Source: Enterobacter asburiae (GTDB lineage: Bacteria; Pseudomonadota; Gammaproteobacteria; Enterobacterales; Enterobacteriaceae). From it: 64,000 nt of DNA. The stretch spans positions 124,001 to 188,000 of the forward strand of contig NZ_VRKN01000002.1 in assembly GCF_008080435.1 (NCBI RefSeq). Reading direction: 5' to 3'. The notes beneath the pieces were generated by a model. It worked only from the letters and a program-made list of their open reading frames with translations, was not told where the DNA came from and searched no databases. Positions 1 through 9,216 of this stretch are shown piece by piece. The translations under genes and the position numbers were made by a program. Every line of letters begins with the position of its first letter. Position 1 is the stretch's first letter.

Positions 1-87
1 ATATTTTGTTCCTTTCATCCTGTTCTTACCCGCTTTTTTTCTCTCTGCTATACACTCTTACTAACGCCAAAAAAGGGAGCAGCGCGG

Positions 88-987
88 ATGGCAACCTATT
101 CAGATAGTTTATTGATTCTCAATGGCAAAAGCGCAGGCAACGATCTGTTGCGTCAGGCAATTCAGGGTTTGCGTGACGATGGCGCGCGCATCCACGTCAG
201 GGTGACGTGGGAAAAAGGCGACGCAGCACGCTATATCAATGAAGCCCTCGGGCTTGGCGTCAACACCATCATTTCCGGCGGCGGCGATGGCACTATTAAT
301 GAGATTGCGTCAGCGCTTATCGACCTGCCCCCGGCAAACCGGCCAGTGATGGGTATTTTACCGCTCGGTACCGCCAATGATTTTGCCACCAGCGCCGGGA
401 TCCCGGAGGAATTAGAGAAGGCGCTCCAGCTGGCGATCCTCGGCAAGGCCACCGCTGTGGATATTGCACAGGTGAATGATAAAACCTGCTTTATCAATAT
501 GGCGACCGGTGGGTTCGGCACGCGCATCACCAGCGAAACGCCCGAAAAACTGAAGGCGGCGCTGGGCGGCGTGTCGTACCTGATCCACGGCCTGATGCGC
601 ATGGACACCCTCAAGCCGGACCGCTGCGAAATTCGCGGCGAGGATTTTCAGTGGCAGGGTGACGCGCTGGTGATTGGGATTGGCAATGGCCGCCAGGCCG
701 GCGGCGGGCAGCAGCTATGCCCGGAGGCGCTGATCAATGACGGTCAGCTACAGCTGCGTATTTTCACGGGCGACGGCCTGCTGCCCGCGCTGTTTACCAC
801 GCTGACGCAACCGGAAGAGAGTCCAAATATCATCGCCGGGAAATCGGCGTGGTTTGAAGTGAATGCTCCGCACGGGATGACCTTTAACCTCGACGGAGAG
901 CCGCTGAGCGGGACGCAGTTCCGCATTGAGGTGTTGCCCGGCGCGCTGCAGTGCAGACTGCCGCCGGACTGTGTGCTTTTGCGCTGA
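88..987 (+). CDS. yegS: Lipid kinase YegS, DAGK-catalytic family
   Basis: A 299-aa soluble protein matching the length of E. coli YegS, a lipid kinase that phosphorylates phosphatidylglycerol in vitro. The family's nucleotide-binding glycine motif is at about residues 64-69 (SGGGDGT), followed by the conserved [10 protein letters not shown] at about 90-99. ATG 88 follows AAAGGGAGC, a good ribosome binding site. The gene stands alone and faces fbaB tail to tail, with a palindromic repeat between them. Identification rests on motifs, length and synteny; the natural substrate is not settled even in E. coli. Confidence 0.95.
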   Translation: MATYSDSLLILNGKSAGNDLLRQAIQGLRDDGARIHVRVTWEKGDAARYINEALGLGVNTIISGGGDGTINEIASALIDLPPANRPVMGILPLGTANDFATSAGIPEELEKALQLAILGKATAVDIAQVNDKTCFINMATGGFGTRITSETPEKLKAALGGVSYLIHGLMRMDTLKPDRCEIRGEDFQWQGDALVIGIGNGRQAGGGQQLCPEALINDGQLQLRIFTGDGLLPALFTTLTQPEESPNIIAGKSAWFEVNAPHGMTFNLDGEPLSGTQFRIEVLPGALQCRLPPDCVLLR

Positions 988-1011
988 TGTTTTACACGGT
1001 GCGCGATGATG

Positions 1012-1050
1012 CCCTCACCCCAACCCTCTCCCTGTGGGAGAGGGAGAGGG
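1012..1050. repeat. Interspersed palindrome CCCTCTCCC...GGGAGAGGG
   Basis: A short inverted repeat preceded by CCCTCACCCCAA lies between the convergent genes yegS and fbaB. The same family recurs at 59043-59077 and twice at 61518-61601, always between genes. It is probably a dispersed palindromic element that can also end transcription. Confidence 0.7.
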
Positions 1051-1055
1051 AGGCG

Positions 1056-2108
1056 TCAGGCAATCGTTACTTTGCTATCCAGATAAACATCCTGAACCGC
1101 ATTGATCAGCTTCACGCCGTCGGCCATCGATTTCTTAAACGCCTTACGGCCAAGGATAAGCCCCATGCCGCCCGCGCGTTTGTTGATAACCGCCGTACGC
1201 ACCGCGTCTGACAGGTCGGTATCACCGCCCGCCGCCCCGCCGGAGTTAATTAGCCCCGCACGGCCCATGTAGCAGTTCGCCAGCTGGTAACGCACCAGGT
1301 CGATTGGGTTATCGCTGGTCAGCTTGCTGTAAACGCGGTCATCGGTGTAACCGAAGTTCACCGCTTTATAGCCGCCGTTATTCTCGGCCATTTTCTGCTT
1401 CACGATATCTGCGCCGATGGTCGCCGCCAGGTGGTTCGCCTGCCCGGTGAGATCTGCCGACACGTGGTAATCCACGCCGTCTTTTTTGAACGCATTGTTA
1501 CGCAGGTACGCCCACAGCACGGTCACCATGCCCAGCTCGTGCGCACGCTCAAACGCCGCAGAGATCTCTTCAATCTGACGACGAGACTGCTCAGAGCCGA
1601 AGTAAATCGTTGCCCCGACGGCTACTGCCCCCATATTGAACGCCTGCTCGACGCTGGCGTAGAGGGTTTGGTCATATTCGGTAGGGTAGCTGAGGGTTTC
1701 GTTGTGGTTCAGCTTCACAAGGAACGGAATGCGGTGGGCATAGCGTCGCGACACGGAGGCCAGCACGCCGTAGGTGGAGGCTACACAGTTACAGCCAGCT
1801 TCAATCGCCAGCTCGACAATGTTCTTCGGATCGAAGTAGAGCGGGTTCGCCGCAAAAGACGCGCCCGCCGAGTGCTCAACGCCCTGGTCTACCGGCAGAA
1901 TAGAGAGATACCCGGTGCCGCCGAGCCGCCCGGTGTTGTAGAGCGTCTGCATATTTCGCAGGACCGCAGGCGGACGGTTGTTATCGATCATCACGCGGTC
2001 AACGTAGTCATGACCAGGCAGATACAGCTGGTCGGCTGGAATGGTCATACAACGATGCTGTAAAAGGCTGTCGGCGTCTTTGCCAAGCAACTGCGCAATA
2101 TCAGTCAT
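1056..2108 (-). CDS. fbaB: Class I fructose-bisphosphate aldolase
   Basis: A 350-aa enzyme that splits fructose 1,6-bisphosphate into glyceraldehyde 3-phosphate and dihydroxyacetone phosphate through a Schiff-base lysine (DhnA/FbaB family). The stretches [13 protein letters not shown] (about residues 67-79) and [12 protein letters not shown] (about 128-139) are typical of the family. The length equals E. coli FbaB (350 aa). It is divergent from yegT across a 250-bp region carrying both promoters. In E. coli this is the gluconeogenic aldolase, complementing class II FbaA. Confidence 0.96.
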   Translation of the reverse strand: MTDIAQLLGKDADSLLQHRCMTIPADQLYLPGHDYVDRVMIDNNRPPAVLRNMQTLYNTGRLGGTGYLSILPVDQGVEHSAGASFAANPLYFDPKNIVELAIEAGCNCVASTYGVLASVSRRYAHRIPFLVKLNHNETLSYPTEYDQTLYASVEQAFNMGAVAVGATIYFGSEQSRRQIEEISAAFERAHELGMVTVLWAYLRNNAFKKDGVDYHVSADLTGQANHLAATIGADIVKQKMAENNGGYKAVNFGYTDDRVYSKLTSDNPIDLVRYQLANCYMGRAGLINSGGAAGGDTDLSDAVRTAVINKRAGGMGLILGRKAFKKSMADGVKLINAVQDVYLDSKVTIA

Positions 2109-2358
2109 GTGATACTCCCGTAAGTCCGACGTCGTGTCGGTGTGTGTTTATCCAGTCCCATCTTTTATGGGCAGACTAAGCCTGGTACCGACTTAACAGA
2201 TTTTCCACCCTTTGCATTTTTTTTCAGCACAATCTGCTGGCTCGATTCGTGTACAACAAAACTGTTACATTGATCAAACAATCGCCACAAAGGTATTTAA
2301 AAGGTATTATTGAGTGGTATGTTAAAGGCGTACCCTCTCTGACATGCAGGATTAAAAA

Positions 2359-3636
2359 ATGAAAACGAAAGTCCAACTGTCATTCATGATGTTTGTTGAA
2401 TGGTTTATCTGGGGCGCGTGGTTTGTGCCGCTGTGGCTGTGGCTGAGCAAAAGCGGTTTTACCGCCGGGGAAATTGGCTGGTCTTACGCCTGTACAGCCA
2501 TTGCCGCTATCCTCTCCCCGATTCTGGTCGGCTCGCTGACGGACCGCTTCTTCGCCGCCCAGAAAGTGCTGGCGGTGCTGATGTTCGCTGGCGCCATTCT
2601 GATGTACTTCGCCGCACAGCAAACCCAGTTCAGCACCTTCTTCCCGCTGCTGCTGGTTTACTCCCTGACCTATATGCCGACCATCGCGCTGACCAACAGC
2701 ATCGCCTTCGCCAACGTAGACGACGTCGAGGCCGATTTCCCGCGCATCCGCGTGATGGGTACCATCGGCTGGATCGCCTCCGGGCTGGCGTGCGGGTTCC
2801 TGCCGCAGATGCTGGGCTACAGCGATATTTCCGATACCAATATCCCGCTGCTGATGACCGCCGCAAGTTCCGCCCTGCTCGGCGTCTTTGCCCTGTTCCT
2901 GCCGAATACCCCGCCGAAGAGCACCGGCAAACTGGACATCAAAGTGATGCTGGGTCTGGATGCGCTGATCCTGCTGCGCGACAGAAACTTCCTGGTGTTC
3001 TTCTTCTGCTCGTTCCTGTTCGCCATGCCGCTGGCCTTCTATTACATCTTCGCCAACGGCTATCTCACCGAAGTGGGGATGAAAAATGCCACCGGCTGGA
3101 TGACGCTTGGCCAGTTCTCCGAAATCTTCTTTATGCTGGCGCTGCCGTTCTTTACCAAACGTTTTGGTATTAAGAAGGTCTTACTGCTGGGTCTGATCAC
3201 TGCCGCCATCCGCTACGGGTTCTTCGTTTACGGCGGAGCGGAACAGTACTTCACCTACGCCCTGCTGTTCCTCGGCATTCTGCTGCACGGCGTGAGCTAC
3301 GACTTCTACTACGTCACCGCGTACATCTACGTGGATAAAAAAGCGCCGGTGCATATGCGCACCGCCGCGCAGGGCCTGATTACGCTGTGCTGCCAGGGCT
3401 TTGGTAGCCTGCTGGGTTACCGTCTGGGCGGCGTGATGATGGAAAAAATGTTCGCATACAAAGAGCCGGTGAATGGGCTGACCTTCAACTGGGCCGGAAT
3501 GTGGGCGTTTGGTGCAATCATGATTGCCGTGATTGCCGTGCTGTTTATGCTGTTTTTCCGCGAATCGGATAAAGAGATCACCGCAATTGAGGTGGTTGAT
3601 GGCGATGCCGCGCTGACACAAGGGGAAGTTAAATGA
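2359..3636 (+). CDS. yegT: Nucleoside:H+ symporter-family permease YegT
   Basis: A 425-aa inner-membrane protein of the NupG/XapB nucleoside symporter family (major facilitator superfamily). It shows about twelve hydrophobic segments and the N-terminal signature FVEWFIWGAWFVPLW. It is the first gene of a three-gene operon: its stop overlaps the yegU start by four bases (ATGA). Grouping with an ADP-ribosylglycohydrolase-family protein and a sugar kinase suggests uptake and breakdown of a nucleoside-like compound. That pathway is an inference; the substrate is unknown. Confidence 0.94.
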   Translation: MKTKVQLSFMMFVEWFIWGAWFVPLWLWLSKSGFTAGEIGWSYACTAIAAILSPILVGSLTDRFFAAQKVLAVLMFAGAILMYFAAQQTQFSTFFPLLLVYSLTYMPTIALTNSIAFANVDDVEADFPRIRVMGTIGWIASGLACGFLPQMLGYSDISDTNIPLLMTAASSALLGVFALFLPNTPPKSTGKLDIKVMLGLDALILLRDRNFLVFFFCSFLFAMPLAFYYIFANGYLTEVGMKNATGWMTLGQFSEIFFMLALPFFTKRFGIKKVLLLGLITAAIRYGFFVYGGAEQYFTYALLFLGILLHGVSYDFYYVTAYIYVDKKAPVHMRTAAQGLITLCCQGFGSLLGYRLGGVMMEKMFAYKEPVNGLTFNWAGMWAFGAIMIAVIAVLFMLFFRESDKEITAIEVVDGDAALTQGEVK

Positions 3637-4637
3637 AACAAGAACGTGTTCTCGGTGCCCTTTACGGGCAGGCGTTAGGGGATGCGATGGGCATGCCGTC
3701 GGAGCTGTGGCCGAGAAAGCGCGTCAAGGCGCACTTCGGCTGGATCGACCGCTTTTTACCCGGCCCGGCAGAGAATAATGCGGCCTGCTATTTCAAACAG
3801 GCAGAGTTCACCGACGATACCTCAATGGCGCTCTGCCTGGCGGATGCGATTATTGAGTGTGAGGGAGAAATTAACGCGGACGTTATCGGCAAACATATTC
3901 TGCGCTGGGCGCTCGATTTCGACGCGTTCAATAAGAACGTGCTCGGCCCGACGTCGAAAATCGCGCTTAACGCTATTCGTGACGGAAAAGCGGTTAGCGA
4001 GCTGGAAAACAACGGAGTGACTAACGGGGCGGCGATGCGCGCCTCCCCGCTGGGCTGCCTGCTCCCGGCCACGCGTCTGGAACACTTTGTTGAGCAGGTG
4101 GCGCTGGCTTCCAGCCCGACCCATAAATCGGACCTCGCCATTGCCGGCGCGGTGGTCATTGCCTGGGCAGTTTCCCGCGCTATCGACGGCGAAAGCTGGC
4201 AGAACATCGTCGATGCTCTGCCGGGTATCGCCCGCTATGCGCAGGAGGTGAAAACCACAACCTTCAGCGCGTCGCTGGCGGCACGTATTGAGCTGGCGCT
4301 TAAGACCGTGCGGGAAGCCAACGGTATCGACTCCGCCAGCGAGCAGATTTATCAGCTCACTGGCGCAGGAACCAGCACCATTGAGTCCGTTCCGGCGGCC
4401 ATTGCGATGGTCGAACTGGCGGGAACCGACCCAAACCGCTGCGCCATTTTATGCGCCAATCTGGGCGGCGATACCGACACCATTGGCGCCATGGCGACGG
4501 CCATCTGCGGCGCGCTCCACGGCGTGCAGGCAATTGACCCGACACTCAAAGCCGAGCTCGACGCCGTCAACCGGCTCGATTTCGGCCACTATTGCGAGAA
4601 ACTGCTGCACTACCGGGAGCAAAGGGAGGGCCTATGA
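3633..4637 (+). CDS. yegU: ADP-ribosylglycohydrolase-family protein YegU
   Basis: A 334-aa protein of the ADP-ribosylglycohydrolase (DraG) family. The paired metal-binding motifs are visible: FTDDTSMAL at about residues 59-67 and GGDTDTIGA at about 277-285, the usual dinuclear Mg/Mn ligands. It overlaps yegT by four bases upstream and yegV by four bases downstream, so the three are probably translationally coupled. The likely reaction is hydrolysis of an N-glycosidic bond in an imported nucleoside or ADP-ribose-like substrate; this is inferred from family and context. Confidence 0.94.
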   Translation: MKQERVLGALYGQALGDAMGMPSELWPRKRVKAHFGWIDRFLPGPAENNAACYFKQAEFTDDTSMALCLADAIIECEGEINADVIGKHILRWALDFDAFNKNVLGPTSKIALNAIRDGKAVSELENNGVTNGAAMRASPLGCLLPATRLEHFVEQVALASSPTHKSDLAIAGAVVIAWAVSRAIDGESWQNIVDALPGIARYAQEVKTTTFSASLAARIELALKTVREANGIDSASEQIYQLTGAGTSTIESVPAAIAMVELAGTDPNRCAILCANLGGDTDTIGAMATAICGALHGVQAIDPTLKAELDAVNRLDFGHYCEKLLHYREQREGL

Positions 4638-5587
4638 ATTCATTTGCCCAACGTCTCGACACCCTGCACGCTACGCGTCCGGTGACGGTGCTGGGCGCAG
4701 CGGTGATTGACGTCATCGCCGATGCCTACGCCCTGCCCTGGCGCGGGTGCGATATCGAGCTCAAACAGCAGGGTGTCAATATTGGCGGCTGCGCGCTGAA
4801 TATCGCCATCGCCCTGAAACGGCTCGGCATTGCGTCGCAAAACGCCCTGCCCGTCGGCCACGGCGTGTGGGCGGATATCATCCGCAACGCCATGGCGAAG
4901 CAGGATCTGCACAGCGCCATTGAGGCCGAAACCGGTGATAACGGCTGGTGCCTGGCGCTGGTGGAGCCAGACGGCGAGCGCACCTTTATGTCCTTTAGCG
5001 GCGTGGAGAACCAGTGGCAGCAGCGCTGGCTTTATGTGCTTAACATCCCGTCGAACAGCCTGGTCTATTTATCCGGCTATCAGCTGGCCTCGCCGTGCGG
5101 CGAGCTGCTGACACGCTGGCTGGAGGGGTTACAGGACGTGACGGCCTTTATCGATTTCGGTCCCCGCATCGCGGATATTCCTGACACGCTGATGGCGCGA
5201 ATTATGGCCTGCAGGCCAATTGTGTCACTTAATCGTCAGGAAGCGGAGCTTGCCGCAGAAAGACTGGGAGTTGAGGTTGAAAGCCTCGGTACGCAGTGGC
5301 AGCAGCGCTTCGGTGCTGCGCTGATTGTGCGGCATGATAAAGACGGAGCCGCCTGGTACGACGGCGGTGACGCGGGCGTTGTTCCGGCGTTTCCTGCTAT
5401 GGTTGTGGATACCATTGGCGCAGGTGATAGCCACGCGGGCGGCACGCTTGCCGGGCTGGCGGCAGGATGGTCACTGGCAGACGCCGTTCTGCTGGGGAAT
5501 GCCGTGGCGTCCTGGGTGGTCAGCCACCGCGGCGGGGATTGCGCACCGACTCGCGAGGCGCTACTCCTCGCACACAAAGACGTATAG
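4634..5587 (+). CDS. yegV: PfkB/ribokinase-family sugar kinase YegV
   Basis: A 317-aa PfkB-family kinase. The N-terminal substrate-binding glycines appear as VNIGGCALNIAIALKRLG, and the C-terminal anion-hole and catalytic motif as DTIGAGDSHAGG at about residues 259-270. I chose ATG 4634 because AGGGAGG precedes it and it gives the four-base overlap with yegU. It probably phosphorylates the sugar released by YegU. The 3' end overlaps the 3' end of the convergent regulator gene yegW by 27 bp. Confidence 0.94.
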   Translation: MNSFAQRLDTLHATRPVTVLGAAVIDVIADAYALPWRGCDIELKQQGVNIGGCALNIAIALKRLGIASQNALPVGHGVWADIIRNAMAKQDLHSAIEAETGDNGWCLALVEPDGERTFMSFSGVENQWQQRWLYVLNIPSNSLVYLSGYQLASPCGELLTRWLEGLQDVTAFIDFGPRIADIPDTLMARIMACRPIVSLNRQEAELAAERLGVEVESLGTQWQQRFGAALIVRHDKDGAAWYDGGDAGVVPAFPAMVVDTIGAGDSHAGGTLAGLAAGWSLADAVLLGNAVASWVVSHRGGDCAPTREALLLAHKDV

Positions 5588-6307
5588 ATCGCTGCGACAG
5601 TAGCTGATGCTGTACTCAATCGGCCGGTGCTGTTGGTCAAGTGCGACCTGCTTGATCACCAGCACCGGTATTTTTTCGTCCATCTTAATGTGCGCCTGAA
5701 ACTCGCTGTCCGGCATACGGGCGCTAACCCGTGAACGGGTGCGCTGCGGGAAAATATTCTGACTGCGGAAGTAGTCGTACAGCGAAATGCCAATCGCATC
5801 CGGATCGGGAATTAACCCAACCGGTACCCAGGACTCTTCAATCGACACCGCATCGTCATCCACATAGCGAATGCGCTTGAGCAAAAAGACTTCGCTGTCC
5901 GGAGGGATCGACAGGTGATTTGCGACCTCTTCCGGGCACTTAACCACCCGCTTGTTGACCCACAGCGTATTAGGCTTTTGGCCGCGCAGCACCACCTGCC
6001 GGGAAAAGCCGCGCGCCTCTTTCAGCGAATATTCAAAGATGTTGTTGATTTGCGTGCCATAGCCACGGGAACGCGTTACCACGCCCTCTTCCTCCAGCGC
6101 CTGCATCGCTTTTCGCACGGTGATGCGCGACACCCCGGTTAACTGGCTCAGATCGCGCTCGCCGGGCAAAATATTGCCGTGCTCCAGCACCCCGCTGCGC
6201 ACCGCATTTTTTACCGTTTCGGCAAATTTCAGATACAGCGGCGTGTTGTCAGGCGCGGCGATCCGTTCATTCAGTTGGGCGATTAACCGGGTATGCGCTT
6301 GTTCCAT
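5561..6307 (-). CDS. yegW: GntR-family (HutC-type) regulator YegW
   Basis: A 248-aa repressor-type regulator with an N-terminal winged helix (recognition segment LSQLTGVSRITVRKAMQAL, about residues 54-72) and a C-terminal UbiC/UTRA ligand-binding domain (about residues 95-240). It lies convergent to yegTUV, which it plausibly controls in response to a sugar or nucleoside ligand. No operator was identified. The length matches E. coli YegW (248 aa). The E. coli lysozyme-like gene yegX, normally between yegW and thiD, is absent. Confidence 0.94.
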   Translation of the reverse strand: MEQAHTRLIAQLNERIAAPDNTPLYLKFAETVKNAVRSGVLEHGNILPGERDLSQLTGVSRITVRKAMQALEEEGVVTRSRGYGTQINNIFEYSLKEARGFSRQVVLRGQKPNTLWVNKRVVKCPEEVANHLSIPPDSEVFLLKRIRYVDDDAVSIEESWVPVGLIPDPDAIGISLYDYFRSQNIFPQRTRSRVSARMPDSEFQAHIKMDEKIPVLVIKQVALDQQHRPIEYSISYCRSDLYVFVCEE

Positions 6308-6349
6308 CTCTGTTTTCTCAGGCGTGGTGTTTCCTGCCAGTATACTGGG

Positions 6350-7150
6350 TTACCACCATGCATGAAAATGATGAACCGGCCCAATACCGTGACCCACTTC
6401 CAGAGTATCGGCTTTTGCCAGCGCCGCCGAGAGCCAGGTTTTCGCTTCGCGCACCGTATCGACCCAGTTTTCATGCCGTGGACGCAGCGCCGCCAGCGCG
6501 GCAGAGAGCGTACAACCCGTACCGTGGGTGTTTTTGGTCTGCACGCGCGGGGCGGTAAAACGAACCTCGCCGTCGCGGGTAAAGAGCCAGTCCGGGCTTT
6601 CGGCATCATCCAGGTGCCCGCCTTTCATCAGCACCGCGCCGCAGCCCATTGCCAGCAGCGCGTTTCCCTGCGCTTTCATCTCACGTTCAGTTTGCGCATG
6701 CGATGTGCCTAACAGCGCGGCGGCTTCCGGCAGATTGGGCGTAATGAGCGCCACCTGCGGCAACAGTTTGTTGCGCAGCGTCTCGACGGCGGAGGCGGAG
6801 AGCAGCGGGTCACCGCTTTTTGCCAGCATAACGGTATCCAGCACCACGTTTTGCACCTGATAACGTTTAAGCCGCTCGGCCACCGCTTCCACAATGTCCG
6901 TCTCGGCCAGCATGCCGATCTTGGTGGTATCGATGCGCACGTCGCTGAACACCGAATCCAGCTGCGCGGCAACAAAATCCGGCTCAATACGGTAGACCGA
7001 CTGCACGCCGCGCGTGTTTTGCGCCACCAGCGCGGTAATGACCGAGCAACCGTACGCACCAAGGGCCGAGAAGGTTTTCAGGTCAGCCTGGATACCCGCG
7101 CCGCCGCTGGGATCGGTGCCGGCAATGGTCAGGGCGTTAATCCGCTTCAT
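6350..7150 (-). CDS. thiD: Hydroxymethylpyrimidine/phosphomethylpyrimidine kinase
   Basis: A 266-aa bifunctional kinase that phosphorylates HMP and then HMP-phosphate to give the pyrimidine-pyrophosphate precursor of thiamin. The ribokinase-fold motifs are [20 protein letters not shown] at the N terminus and [15 protein letters not shown] near residues 210-224, which includes the catalytic region. The start overlaps the thiM stop by four bases, so thiM-thiD is one operon under the TPP riboswitch at 7966-8043. Length and sequence agree with enterobacterial ThiD. Confidence 0.97.
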   Translation of the reverse strand: MKRINALTIAGTDPSGGAGIQADLKTFSALGAYGCSVITALVAQNTRGVQSVYRIEPDFVAAQLDSVFSDVRIDTTKIGMLAETDIVEAVAERLKRYQVQNVVLDTVMLAKSGDPLLSASAVETLRNKLLPQVALITPNLPEAAALLGTSHAQTEREMKAQGNALLAMGCGAVLMKGGHLDDAESPDWLFTRDGEVRFTAPRVQTKNTHGTGCTLSAALAALRPRHENWVDTVREAKTWLSAALAKADTLEVGHGIGPVHHFHAWW

Positions 7151-7917
7151 GCCTGCTCCTCCAGCGTATAGAGCGCATCCAGGAACGCGCTGGCAAAACT
7201 GCCTGGTCCACGTGACTGCGTAACGGCCACCGTTCCGGCTCGCTTCATCAATCCGCAGGCGGCAGTGACGTTATCCATCCGGTCGCCCGGCAGCGAGCAG
7301 CTCGCCGCCACAACGGCAGAAAGCGCGCATCCGGTTCCCACTACGCGCGTCATCAACGGATCGCCGCCCGTTACCGTGCGGGTGCGTTGCCCATCAGTGA
7401 TGTAATCCACCTCACCGGTGACGACAACAACGGCATTGGTCTGGCGAGCCAGCGCCTGTGCAGCAGGCACCGCGCTGGCTGCGGTGTCGGTCGTATCAAC
7501 GCCGCGCCCGCCCGCGCTCATTCCGGCAAGGGCAAGAATTTCAGAGGCATTGCCGCGAATGGCAGCCGGTTTCAGGGCAAGAATTTGATGGCAAAAACGA
7601 GTGCGGAACGTCAGGGCGCCCACGGCAACCGGGTCCAGCGTCCAGGGCTTGCCTGCAGTCACCGCGCTTTCTATTGCCCGACGCATCGCCTGAGAACGCG
7701 GCGAGGTCAGCGTGCCAACGTTAATTAGCAGCGCATCGGCGAGCGCGGCAAACTGTTCAGCCTCTTCGGCCTCAATCACCATCGCGGGTGATGCACCCAG
7801 CGCCAGCAAAACGTTGGCCGTAAAGGTCCGTACGACATCGTTGGTCATACAATGGGTCAGCGGAGAACGGGTTCGGAAGTGGTGTAAAACGTGTAAATCG
7901 AGCAGGTCAGGCTGCAT
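7147..7917 (-). CDS. thiM: Hydroxyethylthiazole kinase
   Basis: A 256-aa salvage kinase that phosphorylates 4-methyl-5-(2-hydroxyethyl)thiazole. Characteristic segments are [11 protein letters not shown] near the N terminus, [10 protein letters not shown] at about residues 93-102 and [14 protein letters not shown] with the catalytic Cys near residue 197. ATG 7917 follows GGCAGGAGC, the sequence that the upstream TPP aptamer is known to occlude in E. coli. The upstream leader is the integration site of the 13.5-kb element, so the gene's promoter now lies inside the element. Confidence 0.97.
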   Translation of the reverse strand: MQPDLLDLHVLHHFRTRSPLTHCMTNDVVRTFTANVLLALGASPAMVIEAEEAEQFAALADALLINVGTLTSPRSQAMRRAIESAVTAGKPWTLDPVAVGALTFRTRFCHQILALKPAAIRGNASEILALAGMSAGGRGVDTTDTAASAVPAAQALARQTNAVVVVTGEVDYITDGQRTRTVTGGDPLMTRVVGTGCALSAVVAASCSLPGDRMDNVTAACGLMKRAGTVAVTQSRGPGSFASAFLDALYTLEEQA

Positions 7918-7965
7918 GGGTTCGCTCCTGCCTTGCGTGAAGAAGCGATGACCGGGAAGGCATCT

Positions 7966-8043
7966 GACTTCCCTACGCTGGCATTATCCAGATCAGGTAA
8001 TACGGGTATTTCTCAGCCTTCACAAAGAAGGGCACCCCGAGTC
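7966..8043 (-). promoter_or_regulatory. TPP riboswitch (thiM type), reconstituted at attL
   Basis: Reading leftward, all hallmarks of the TPP aptamer are present: GACTCGGGGTGCCC, a P3 hairpin CCTTC..GAAGG, the core CTGAGAAATACCCGTA, ACCTGATCTGGATAATG and CCAGCGTAGGGAAGTC, which closes P4 and P1. It sits directly upstream of thiM as in E. coli. Identity with the element's right end begins at 7973, so everything upstream of P4/P5 in the transcript probably came from the element. A possible -10 box (TATAGT on the minus strand, about 8047-8052) lies just upstream; no good -35 is visible. Confidence 0.93.
7973..7998. other. attL (26-bp direct repeat)
   Basis: These 26 bases are identical to 21456-21481. 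Left of the repeat the flanks differ (thiM leader here, integrase leader there). To the right the similarity continues in blocks: two mismatches, then 18 identical bases (8001-8018 versus 21484-21501), a divergent P3 loop, then 15 identical bases (8030-8044 versus 21513-21527). Confidence 0.85.
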
Positions 8044-8193
8044 ATTTACTATAAAATCAAAAGCTTGCGATTAACGTCCCGTTAATCCCTGTTCTGGATC
8101 ATGCCAGCGGAAAGCCAAAGACTCAACCCTAAAAAATGCTCTGTGTCCCAGCTTGTGTCTCAAGTTGTGGCTCACAGTACCAAACACCGAACA

Positions 8194-8219
8194 CAAAAAA
8201 GGCCGGGTTTCCCCAGCCT
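8194..8219 (-). terminator. Rho-independent terminator after the DUF3606 gene
   Basis: On the minus strand AGGCTGGG-GAAA-CCCGGCCT forms a GC-rich hairpin followed by TTTTTT. It lies just downstream of the gene ending at 8251 and would insulate the element from thiMD. Confidence 0.8.
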
Positions 8220-8250
8220 CAACAGCACAATTAAAGGTGCCTTCATAAAC

Positions 8251-8427
8251 CTATTTACCTAGATGTGCTCTTACCTTAGCGGTGCCATTACCAACAGCTC
8301 TAACAGCAGCCCTAAGCTGAGATTCAGTAACACCCAACGCTTGGGTCCAATATGCCACTTCCCAAGATTCACTCAAGCTGATGAAACGTTTATCTTCTGG
8401 CTGCCGACGCTGTAAGTTATCTGCCAT
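8251..8427 (-). CDS. DUF3606 small protein
   Basis: A 58-aa protein starting MADNLQRRQPEDKRFISL and containing the DUF3606 pattern (WEVAYWTQALGVTESQLRAAV). A start further upstream would add 13 residues, but ATG 8427 has AGGAC at the right distance and matches family length. The function of DUF3606 proteins is not established; they are common in plasmids and phage-like islands. It has its own terminator and lies outside the structural gene series. It may be an accessory gene of the element. Confidence 0.75.
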   Translation of the reverse strand: MADNLQRRQPEDKRFISLSESWEVAYWTQALGVTESQLRAAVRAVGNGTAKVRAHLGK

Positions 8428-8661
8428 TTGGTTTGTCCTGAGTATTACAAGCTTATGCCTGCACACTACCTATATGACTTCTCTACCGCTTCGTAAACGG
8501 TCAGTTATCAAACAATTGACACTGGTCATAAAACCAGTAAAAACTTTTTTCCGAGCTTGCTAACCTTGCCGCTTCGCCTCTATCATAACCACTACATATT
8601 GTGTTTATTGATATAACAAATACAATATATCCAAAAATCCATCCCGTGAATAGGTGTTGAA

Positions 8662-8910
8662 ATGCCGAACAATGATAAGCAATCCTCGAAAGATGTAGCA
8701 CATCTGGCAGCAGAGACTCTAAACAACCCAAACGCCTCTGCGATTCAGAAAAGTTTAGCGGGTTCGGTGCTATCACAAGCAGGAACAAAAAATCAGACTG
8801 GCGCAAACATGGAAGCCAAAGCATCCGCAGCATTGAAAAACCCACGCTCAAGCGAGGTTACTAAAACCTTAGCTGGTTCGGTTGTTTCCCAATCGAATAA
8901 AAAGCGCTAA
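8662..8910 (+). CDS. Small protein with internal duplication, unknown
   Basis: An 82-aa hydrophilic, alanine- and serine-rich protein made of two tandem copies of a roughly 27-residue unit. One unit contains NPNASAIQKSLAGSVLSQ and the other NPRSSEVTKTLAGSVVSQ. It has no signal peptide or membrane segment. I do not recognise a family with confidence. It is the only rightward gene at the left end of the element and has its own upstream region, which contains a 13-mer also found at 18698-18710. A hairpin follows the stop codon. Confidence 0.7.
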   Translation: MPNNDKQSSKDVAHLAAETLNNPNASAIQKSLAGSVLSQAGTKNQTGANMEAKASAALKNPRSSEVTKTLAGSVVSQSNKKR

Positions 8911-8915
8911 AAAAA

Positions 8916-8934
8916 AGCCGGGATTAACCCGGCT
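8916..8934. terminator. Bidirectional terminator
   Basis: AGCCGGG-ATTAA-CCCGGCT is a perfect 7-bp stem. On the minus strand it is followed by TTTTTTTT, ending the capsid gene series. On the plus strand it follows the stop of the 82-aa gene. It sits between two convergent genes. Confidence 0.88.
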
Positions 8935-8935
8935 C

Positions 8936-9148
8936 TCATGTTTTCAGTTTTCGTTGGCGCTGTTCGCTCAAGTAGTACCTGATAGCGCTGTCGAATCCAT
9001 GCATATGGATGCGGTCAAGAAGGCTGGAACGACTACACTCAAGCCTGCGTGCTAACGCTGACATGTTGATGATCGCATCATCGCCTTTACCGTCCAGAAT
9101 CCACTGCATCAGCGGCATGTTGCCAGTACCGATCAAAGCTAATTTCAT
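8936..9148 (-). CDS. Small HTH-like protein of the element
   Basis: A 70-aa protein. The segment MSALARRLECSRSSLLDRIHMHGFDSAIRYYL resembles a helix-turn-helix of the kind that guides replication or transcription regulators; this is a pattern judgement only. ATG 9148 is preceded by GAGGAG; an upstream extension of the frame has no better signal. It is the last gene of the leftward series, directly after the major capsid gene, and ends inside the terminator at 8916-8934. Confidence 0.65.
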   Translation of the reverse strand: MKLALIGTGNMPLMQWILDGKGDDAIINMSALARRLECSRSSLLDRIHMHGFDSAIRYYLSEQRQRKLKT

Positions 9149-9216
9149 ATGTATCTCCTCTTCTTTGCCTCGCCAGCAGCGGGGACAATGCGTCCCCAAT
9201 AACTGCTTACTGATCG

